Shown here: piece after piece, positions 5,801 to 10,528 of the stretch | How the letters are laid out: each line of letters begins with the position of its first letter | Numbering within the stretch: position 1 is the stretch's first letter | NCBI GenBank assembly: GCA_013365365.1 | Contig: JABVXU010001081.1 | Coordinates: 1 to 10,528 of the forward strand | Source: Cruorifilaria tuberocauda | Lineage: Eukaryota > Nematoda > Chromadorea > Rhabditida > Onchocercidae | Length of the DNA stretch: 10,528 nucleotides | Reading direction: 5' to 3' | Notes under the pieces: model-generated | What the model was told of the DNA's origin: nothing | The model's database searches: none | The model's input: only the letters and a program-made list of their open reading frames with translations | Position numbers and translations under genes: made by a program

Positions 5801-7936
5801 CCTGAAATTACTAGCCTGAAATTGAATGATACTTATGAATATTACAATTAAAATAATCATGAATTTATCATTAGAGTAAGATTGTAATCAAAAACTGACG
5901 TAAAAATTGGTTTTATAGCAATAATTTATTATTACTAATTAATTCTGTTAATATTAAGCTAATTAAGATGCTAAAAAATTAAACAGATTTAACCATTGAT
6001 TGAATCATAGATCTATGATCAGGAAACTTTATATAATCATATATCTTATCTTATCAAACAATGCACATTTATCATCGTAATCTTAGTAGAATAAACTGAT
6101 CGATGATCATAATCATAATATTTGCATGAAAGTCAAATAAAGATAAAGTTTGATTAACCAATTCGATAATTGTTTCTGTCATTAGCTGAAGTTGTTGTTT
6201 GATTTGTTACAGTTACCGTTCTTTTATTTTTCCTGCCAATTACCGTAACATTTAATAATTGTAAAAAAAAACAATTTTTTTTTTCTTAATGATAACTTAG
6301 TTACCTATTAATTACTGAAATTCATTAATTACTACTGTAAGTAAATCCTAACAAATGTTATAAACAAAATAACATTTAAGCATTTTATAAACAAGATGGC
6401 ATTTGTTAATTGTTTCGTAAACAATGTAACATTGATTGCGTGTAATTTCACGTAAATTACTGTAAATATGTAATTTATCAATTTAACATTCTAAATACAA
6501 AAATACAGTTTTCAATACAAAATGTAAAATACAGTTTCTAAATATGGTTTTAAATACTATTCATTTGTCATTAATTACTATTAATTATCATTAATTATTA
6601 TTAAAGAGCTAACTGATAAAGTCGTCTTCTTTCCGCAAATACACGTATTAGACGTAACGGGCTTAAGATTAAGGCACGGCATCGACCGCTCAATTTCATC
6701 TTTGATGTTTGCTCCTTTAAAAAAAATACGAATGAGAATTTAAAAGATTAAGAATTATTTACACTTTTTTCATTTGATTTAAACGATGAAACTTTTGCAA
6801 ATTACGCAAAGCAAACTTTAAATTAGCAACAAAATAGCTTAAAAGTAAACAATTACTTATATGAAAAATAGTATCGGTGATAATTAATTATTTGATACAG
6901 GTTTAAGAAAAGCTTTGATTATCATATTAACTTTGAAGCTTCGATTTCATATTAACCTTGATAGTTACTTGATTATCATTTTAACTTTGAAGTTTCAATT
7001 ATCATATTAACTTTGATAGTTGCAAACTTTGGATTAGCACCAAAATATCGTAAAACAAAATAATTTCTTATATGGAAAAATAGTATCAATATTGATTAAT
7101 TATTTAGTAAAGTTAAAAAGAAGCCTTCATTATCATATTAACTTTGATAGTTACTTGATTATGACATTAACTTTGAACCTTCGATTACCATATTAACTTT
7201 GATAGCTTTTTATCCACTAAGCAGTAAGATTCCAATATTAGAATTACTTGAATTTTCTAGTTTAGCATATTAGCTAACGTCGGAAATAATCAAATATATC
7301 AATAAGTTGCAATAATTATTTATTTTTCTTCAATAATTCACCGAAATCAATTGTTTGACTAAAATTTCAGTTAATAAAAATGCTATAATTCAAAAAGATT
7401 AATTAAATTTATTGATTGCAAGAAATCGAAAATTTAAAAAGTTTTGAAATAGAAGGGAGAGAGAGAGAGAGTGAGGGAGTGAAAGGGAGAAAAAATGCCT
7501 GTAAAGCAAAATTACCTGAAATGGATGATCTGCCGGATAGATGATTGCCTTTTCCAGACATCTGACGGAACAGCATGCTATTCTAGTTAACGGATCTGAA
7601 TCTTCGTTCAATCATGATAATGACAATTGTATATCAGGTAAAAACATTAATAATATTCTAATTACGATAATAACTAATTATAGTAATAAAACGAATTTCA
7701 ATTTCAACTTTGATAATTTAAATATTATTGATTGATAAGTTGACAACGAAATCGATAAATGCAATATAAAATTGCTTTTAGAAAAGAAAATGTTACTTTA
7801 CTTTTACCTTATTACTTTTGATATTACTTTGATGCTCATTACTTTTACCTGTGCTATCACGTCGTAATTTTATCAGTGAATTGAAATGTGAACGATAGAA
7901 TGTCTCACCCCACGTCTTTATTCGTGTTTTCCTCAT
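2692..7936 (-). CDS. mos-like: Mos-like serine/threonine protein kinase, 8 exons, 366 aa
   Basis: Exons on the minus strand are 7849-7936, 7516-7595, 6614-6714, 5605-5815, 4734-4832, 4142-4363, 3055-3220 and 2692-2825. They total 1101 nt and all phases agree. Landmarks seen: glycine loop GEGGFG (95-100), VAIK with K115, helix-C E134 in SELNAFRL, hinge TEFIEG (163-168), HLDVKPAN (208-215), DFGCS (229-233), APELLK (262-267), ADIYSF (275-280), and C336-W337 with R344 of subdomain XI. HLD in place of HRD, DFGCS, APELLKG and VAIKQ/ELN are typical of Mos, and the length matches vertebrate Mos (about 345). Known for the family: Mos phosphorylates and activates MEK, driving MAPK signalling in oocyte meiosis, cytoplasmically. 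Inferred: the same role here. Residues 1-90 form a basic, Cys-containing N-terminal region I do not recognise. The start is the ATG 6 nt after TTTGCAG. Alternative: another divergent Mos/TKL-like kinase. Confidence 0.82.
2858..2876. repeat. (GA)n microsatellite in intron 7
   Basis: A pure GA run followed by GTGAGAGGGA. On the transcript strand it is a CT tract ending 32 nt before the exon 8 acceptor, so it may act as an extended pyrimidine tract. Confidence 0.85.
2925..3015. repeat. Degenerate AAATCACACGT repeats in intron 7
   Basis: Several diverged phrases of AAATCACACGTT / AAATCGTACGTAAATTATACG follow one another. There is no open frame, and no function is visible. Confidence 0.5.
3055..3220 (-). 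CDS. Mos-like kinase exon 7 (residues 268-323): helices F and G
   Basis: It encodes GQNITDRADIYSFSLVLWEI (helix F, D276) and later HPHIFIYDVVVRKLRPEI, a Mos-like subdomain X. The acceptor is CTTTTTAG/GGTC. The donor was placed at AATG/GTTCGT because exon 8 needs one leftover base; the stronger-looking GTTTAC four bases on breaks the frame. Confidence 0.82.
3822..4114. repeat. 31-bp tandem array with 62-bp higher-order period in intron 6
   Basis: Nine units (the first 30 bp, then eight of 31 bp from 3852) plus a partial one at 4100-4114. Units alternate between an ACTGGAACTGC and an ACTAGACTTGC variant, so the real period is a 62-bp dimer; the penultimate unit is a hybrid. On the kinase transcript strand each unit contains GTTTCAGTAAA. 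The array begins about 27 nt inside intron 6. Confidence 0.93.
4142..4363 (-). CDS. Mos-like kinase exon 6 (residues 194-267): catalytic and activation loops
   Basis: It holds IINGLVHCHN, the catalytic loop HLDVKPANI (D210, K212, N215), DFGCS (D229) and APELLK (E264). The acceptor is TTTTAAG/ATAA rather than TTTCAG. The join LAFQ-IINGLVHCH keeps helix E at exactly the length seen in other kinases, so this odd site is well supported. The frame happens to stay open to about 4400. Confidence 0.88.
4581..4670. repeat. 34-bp tandem repeat in intron 5
   Basis: Two units (4581-4614, 4615-4648), each starting GTAAGTGCCTGAGTA and ending AGTAAGTACTGTA, then a partial third to about 4670. The GTAAGT donor-like motifs are on the plus strand, antisense to the kinase gene. 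Confidence 0.8.
4734..4832 (-). CDS. Mos-like kinase exon 5 (residues 161-193): hinge and helix D
   Basis: Thirty-three whole codons between TTTCAG/GTTG and TTTTCAG/GTGAAA. It encodes VVTEFIEGKNLQQLIS (strand 5, hinge, helix D) and ends RLQLAFQ in helix E. It is phase 0 at both ends. Confidence 0.85.
5129..5144. repeat. CCGGAA/TTCCGG hairpin in intron 4
   Basis: CCGGAA (5129-5134), loop AGAA, TTCCGG (5139-5144). The core nearly matches the hairpin at 2338-2354. Confidence 0.5.
5227..5327. repeat. 36-bp tandem duplication in intron 4
   Basis: GGTCATTTAATCCGTCA...TTTTTACGGAAA occurs at 5256-5291 and 5292-5327 with one mismatch. It is preceded by two shorter related GTAGCCA...GGTCA phrases from 5227. 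Confidence 0.85.
5467..5636. repeat. 46-bp tandem array spanning the exon 4 / intron 4 boundary
   Basis: About 3.7 units. Boundaries of the donor copy fall at 5604/5605, 5558/5559 and 5512/5513, exactly 46 bp apart; a fourth at 5466/5467 has lost the GT (it reads GA). Each full unit carries 32 nt of coding sequence followed by CAG/GTATCTTTTCCTGA. The outermost (first intronic-side) copy is the most diverged. Confidence 0.93.
5605..5815 (-). CDS. Mos-like kinase exon 4 (residues 91-160): glycine loop, Lys, helix C
   Basis: It carries LVISGEGGFGAVF, then DVAIKQLHH (K115), then SELNAFRL (E134), then YVVQALAFTSSGTCLQ up to 160. The strong acceptor TTTCAG/GC at 5816 is used. A second TTTCAG 14 nt further in would give an immediate TGA. 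The last 32 nt and the donor CTACAG/GTATCTTTTCC lie inside a 46-bp tandem array. Confidence 0.85.
6350..6435. repeat. Diverged ~31-bp repeats in intron 3
   Basis: Three related phrases around TATAAACAAAATAACATTT, TATAAACAAGATGGCATTT and GTAAACAATGTAACATT. The rest of intron 3 (5816-6613) is AT-rich, with AAATACAGTTT phrases at 6490-6560 and ATTAATTA runs at 6568-6605, and nothing gene-like. Confidence 0.55.
6614..6714 (-). CDS. Mos-like kinase exon 3 (residues 57-90)
   Basis: It encodes the linker into the kinase domain: KMKLSGRCRALILSP, then LRLIRVFAERRRLYQ. The last codon Q90 is split CA/G across the intron (donor CA/GTTAGC). The join gives LYQLVISGEGGFG, a normal first strand of a kinase lobe, which is the main support for this donor. 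The acceptor is unusual (TTTTTTAAAG/GAG). Using the next AG, three bases on, would remove only E57. Confidence 0.7.
6811..7208. repeat. ~200-bp tandem duplication in intron 2
   Basis: Copy 1 (6811-7021) and copy 2 (7022-7208) both start GCAAACTTT..ATTAGCA, share CTTATATG.AAAAATAGTATC, and end in several ATATTAACTTTGATAGTT subrepeats. Copy 2 is shorter and moderately diverged. Confidence 0.8.
7457..7471. repeat. (GA)n microsatellite in intron 2
   Basis: A GA run followed by GTGAGGGAGTGAAAGGGA, resembling the (GA)n tract at 2858-2890. It lies 45 nt past the exon 2 donor on the transcript strand. Confidence 0.8.
7516..7595 (-). CDS. Mos-like kinase exon 2 (residues 30-56)
   Basis: It follows the acceptor GATTCAG/ATCC, completes D30, encodes DPLTRIACCSVRCLEKA and on to HPFQ56, and ends at CAG/GTAATTTT in phase 0. 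There are three cysteines in the first half. No family match is known to me for this segment. An alternative start (ATG at 7576, another frame) was considered and set aside. Confidence 0.68.
7849..7936 (-). CDS. Mos-like kinase exon 1 (residues 1-30)
   Basis: It encodes M1 to T29 plus the first base of D30, a basic stretch (RKTRIK near the start, KLRRD near the end). The donor is ACAG/GTAAAAGT. It is visibly richer in G+C than the surrounding DNA, and its phase (1) fits exon 2 exactly. The second residue is Arg, so the Pro2-Ser3 stability switch of vertebrate Mos is absent. Confidence 0.7.
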
Positions 7937-7942
7937 TTTTAT

Positions 7943-7949
7943 CTGCAAA
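7943..7949 (-). promoter_or_regulatory. Probable spliced-leader acceptor of the Mos-like gene
   Basis: The minus strand reads TTTGCAG, then ATAAAA, then the ATG at 7936-7934. A 6-nt leader after a pyrimidine-AG acceptor is typical of nematode trans-spliced mRNAs. The frame upstream meets a TAA without another ATG, which supports 7936 as the true start. A cis-spliced 5' non-coding exon is the alternative. Confidence 0.5.
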
Positions 7950-8278
7950 CTTACCTCATTTTAATAATAAATTTATCACATGCTAAATTGAAATTATCAA
8001 ATATATCAGTAACAGTTCATCTATTAGACTATCATATCAGCTATGAAATAACTTATCACTCATCAATATCAACAACTTATCAATAATTGATAATCGAACA
8101 ATTTAATAAATTACATTTTAGATATGTAAGTAAGCAAGTTGGAACTTAATTATAAACAGTAGAACTAAAGCAAATAATCAATCGATCAAAAGTTTCATAA
8201 TACAAATTAGATCAAAGAAACCAATTAATGTTTAGTAAAGGAAAAAGAAATGCTCGACATTGTCATTTCATTATTTTT

Positions 8279-8302
8279 CGGTAACATTCCGGAATGTTAC
8301 CG
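8279..8302. promoter_or_regulatory. Perfect 24-bp palindrome upstream of the Mos-like gene
   Basis: CGGTAACATTCC is followed directly by its exact complement GGAATGTTACCG. It lies about 340 bp upstream of the kinase ATG. It could be a site for a dimeric DNA-binding protein or a cruciform-forming relic of an inverted repeat. It is the most GC-containing short stretch in its neighbourhood. Confidence 0.5.
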
Positions 8303-8440
8303 GATTCAACGAATGTTATCGATTGCTATTAAGCTCTTTTCCTAATTATTATTTATAATCTTTAGGAAATGTACCAAAATTAATGCTTTTACGCATTATT
8401 TATTGTTTAACCAATTAAAAAATTACAAAATAGTAAATAA

Positions 8441-8565
8441 ACAACAAACAAAAGCAACAAACAAAAACAACAAACAAAAACAACAAACAAAAACAACAAA
8501 CAAAAACAACAAACAAACAGAAACAATAAACAATAAATAATAGACAATAAACAATAGACAATAAA
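8441..8565. repeat. A/C-rich minisatellite
   Basis: About six copies of a 13-bp unit (CAACAAACAAAAA type) to about 8520, then a related AACAATAAACAATAGACAAT run to 8565. Minus-strand translation gives only Phe/Val/Cys/Leu low-complexity sequence. Confidence 0.9.
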
Positions 8566-9442
8566 GTAAATAATTTTTGTCCAGAATTAAGAATATGAAT
8601 CTCTTGATGACAATTGCGCAAATAACTTAACCTTGCGTTACTTTTGTTTTTTTTTACTGTAAATAAATGAAAACAACAAGGATGAATTTTTGTTTTTTGT
8701 TTTCTCTTTTGTTTTAAACAGGAAAATGATTTTTTGCTTTCCACTAATATGCAAAAAGTTTTTAAAGTATAAATATAAGACAAAAAAAATCAATATATCA
8801 ATATAAATCAATATAAAATGACTAAAAATCAAGAAGCAAAGTTTTTTTTGTTTTTTTTTTCAATAATAATCGTAAACAGTAGTGCTAGGAACTGTATCAT
8901 CATTTCGTGTAATAGCATTTCATCAAATTAAAATAGTAATTTGGTAAAATAGTAATCTTAGAATTTCTTTCGGTGAATTTCAAATTTAATTAGACAAGTG
9001 TAATTAATTTTATTTTTAGTTAAGTTTAATTAATTAATTTTTTCGCATCTTTTGTGTACAATGAATATGCAACTGTATTTACTCGCTTTTTTCTCGTTTC
9101 CTTTAATGATCAATTTCGAATGATGACATTTATACATTTAAAAATTCAATTTTAATCAAAAAGAAAACACCTGAAAAGAAAATTTAAATAAAATAAATAA
9201 AAAATAGAAAGAATAAAATGGATAAAAATTAATAACAATAAAAATAATAAATTAATTAATTAGAGGAATAATAAACCAAAGTTAGCATAACTTTATCAAT
9301 CCTTACATACTGTTTCAAAATTATATTCCAAAACATTTGTTGTTTACATTCTTTTACTTTATGTGTTTACTGAGTCAAAATTACTTTTGTATCAGATTAC
9401 TGTTTTTTTGAAGTTACGTCATATTTTTCGATGTTTATTATA

Positions 9443-9812
9443 ATAATTCTTTTTTTGCCACTTATATTTATAATATATTTTGCTTATCATTATTATTGTT
9501 ATCATTATTATCATTAGTGATTTTTAATATTTGAAAATTTTTCATTTATATTATTTTATCTTAGTTAAGTTTAAGAATTCAATTAATAATAATGCTGTAT
9601 TATGTTTATTTTTTATCGTTGTTATCACCATCAACTACTAATATTACTAAAGTTATATTTTATTATCATGTTAAGTTTAAAAGTTCAATTAATTAATTAA
9701 TGCTGCATTTTTTTTGTTATTATTACTGTTATCATTATTAATCACTGATATTATCAAACTTACTTTTGCATATATCATTTTAGAATGTTAAATTTGAAAG
9801 TTCACTTAATAC
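9443..9812. repeat. Diverged tandem repeats of about 106-117 bp
   Basis: Blocks with GTTAAGTTTAA.A.TTCAATTAAT followed by AATGCTG and a TATCATTATTA run recur with GTTAA starts at 9564, 9670 and 9787. A more diverged (TATCATTAT)-rich block precedes them. The spacing is 106 then 117 bp. Confidence 0.65.
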
Positions 9813-9902
9813 GTTTCCATGCATCTTATAAACTTTAAAAAAGCTCTATTTTTTTACAATTCAAGAAAAAATCAAACAATAATTATATCATTGCTAATTA
9901 AT

Positions 9903-10077
9903 TAGTAAACCGGAAAATAATTTAAATTTAATAAATATACTATTAACCAAATTGATGTAATTACATAAACTGGAATATAATGAGTATACTGCTAATGAAA
10001 TCGATAATCGATAATTAGTAAAGCGGAAAGTAATTTAAAGTGACAAATATACTGATAATCAAATTTATCAGTGCATA
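9903..10077. repeat. Diverged tandem repeats with CGGAAA..AATTTAAA core
   Basis: AATTAGTAAACCGGAAAATAATTTAAA (near 9903) and AATTAGTAAAGCGGAAAGTAATTTAAA (near 10013) head two similar blocks that continue with AATATACT. A shorter AACTGGAATATAATGAGTATACT block sits between them. Confidence 0.65.
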
Positions 10078-10198
10078 AAATGTTCAAATTAATAACTAGT
10101 GATAGATTATTTAAAAAAAAATTAATTTCTCTCACGTTTTGTTTAACGTTCCCCACGTTTTTCCGATCACTTCTCCATGTTTCCACTGCTCTTTTCTT

Positions 10199-10217
10199 TC
10201 TCTCTCTCTCTCTCTCT
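10199..10217. repeat. (CT)n microsatellite
   Basis: A pure TC run following CTTTTCTTTC, flanked by AATAAATAAAATT. No associated gene is seen. Confidence 0.85.
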
Positions 10218-10360
10218 AATAAATAAAATTATAGAAAGAGACTAGAGATAAGAAGAAAAGAACTGATAAAAAGGAAGGAGGAAATGATATAAACAACGTT
10301 CGCTTCAGTGATAAAGCAAGCAGATATTATCGTTCGATGGAAAACAGAAAGGACAACGAA

Positions 10361-10380
10361 CGGAACGGAACGGAACGGAA
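10361..10380. repeat. (CGGAA)4 pentanucleotide repeat
   Basis: Four exact CGGAA units, preceded by CGAA. They lie in a small open frame from 10337 to the window end that I do not accept as a gene. Confidence 0.8.
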
Positions 10381-10528
10381 CGTTGGAGGAAAACAAAACG
10401 GTAAAAACTCACTTAGTCAATTCGTTTCAAATTGTTTCCATGCACTTTTCCATTTCGAAATTTCACATTCCTTTTTGCCAACCAAAAAAAGAACTTTTAT
10501 GATCAACAATCTATTCATGCTCTTCATA

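Larger units (their letters stand above)
7950..10528. other. 5' flank of the kinase gene; no supported gene
   Basis: Apart from the listed repeats and palindrome, this stretch is low-complexity AT-rich DNA. A slightly GC-richer patch (10130-10200 and 10290-10400) has short open frames on both strands but no recognisable domain and no convincing exon pair. A promoter for the kinase gene probably lies in its left part, but I see no core element I would defend. Confidence 0.5.

Noticed and set aside
7516..7576. Alternative kinase start at the ATG 7576-7574, in another frame, joined to exon 3 read in its other frame
   Set aside because: Phases can be made to fit with a donor at 6644/6645, but that frame leaves the GC-rich coding-like end of exon 3 unused. 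The model starting at 7936 gives LYQLVISGEGGFG and an additional coding-like exon.
7399..7611. 70-codon minus-strand frame starting with TTG at 7611
   Set aside because: Its first half is the true exon 2 frame, but it has no ATG, is preceded directly by TGA, and then reads through intron 2 into a CT microsatellite.
7541..7735. Plus-strand frame ending in an Asn-rich run
   Set aside because: It is antisense to exon 2 and then low-complexity AT-rich sequence.
8415..8783. 122-codon minus-strand frame rich in Phe, Val, Cys and Leu, resembling membrane segments
   Set aside because: It is the translation of the ACAACAAACAAAA minisatellite; the hydrophobicity is a composition artefact.
9992..10186. 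Minus-strand frame (ETWRSDRKNVGNVKQN...) with a GTGAGA donor-like site at about 10138
   Set aside because: No acceptor with a pyrimidine tract, no downstream exon in phase and no family resemblance. It could be a fragment of a gene to the right, but this is unsupported.
10337..10528. Open frame from an ATG to the window edge including the CGGAA repeat, with another frame at 10308-10502
   Set aside because: The repeat opens several frames at once, there is no domain, and the window ends before it can be judged.

Overview
This window looks like nuclear DNA of a nematode, probably a filarial or other clade III parasite. It is strongly AT-rich. Introns are a few hundred bases long, mostly with GT donors and TTTCAG acceptors. 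TTTTCAG-type acceptors sit a few bases before start codons, as expected for spliced-leader trans-splicing. A cuticle-collagen-like Gly-X-Y gene lies at the left edge. The assignment is inference from these traits; I could not search a database. The window has two genes I can support, and the rest is AT-rich intron or intergenic DNA with many local tandem duplications. Left edge (136-414, + strand): a short secreted collagen-like protein of 92 residues, a signal peptide followed by 21 uninterrupted Gly-X-Y triplets. It stops without the C-terminal part of ordinary cuticle collagens. Positions 415-2691 hold no convincing gene, only repeats, a pair of CACGTG boxes and the presumed 3' UTR of the next gene. 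Centre (2692-7936, - strand): a complete eight-exon gene assembled by hand from reading frame, splice sites and kinase-fold conservation. It encodes a 366-residue protein kinase of the Mos type (c-mos, the oocyte MAPK kinase kinase). Every catalytic landmark is present: GEGGFG, VAIK, the helix-C Glu, HLDVKPAN, DFGCS, APELLK, ADIYSF and the subdomain XI CW...RP. All exon phases join (88, 80, 101, 211, 99, 222, 166 and 134 nt; 1101 nt in total). Short single-exon reading frames miss most of this gene because no exon exceeds about 220 bp. The surprise is where the repeats lie. A 46-bp tandem array duplicates the exon 4/intron 4 junction, giving three identical consecutive 5' splice donors, of which only the first keeps the frame. 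A 31-bp (62-bp higher-order) array in intron 6 puts nine TTTCAG acceptor motifs just past the donor, each followed directly by an in-frame TAA. These could reduce or regulate productive Mos splicing; this is a testable inference. Right part (7950-10528): the 5' flank of the kinase gene. It has a perfect 24-bp palindrome, an (ACAACAAACAAAA)-type minisatellite, diverged ~110-bp and ~65-bp repeats and simple repeats, but no gene I can support.
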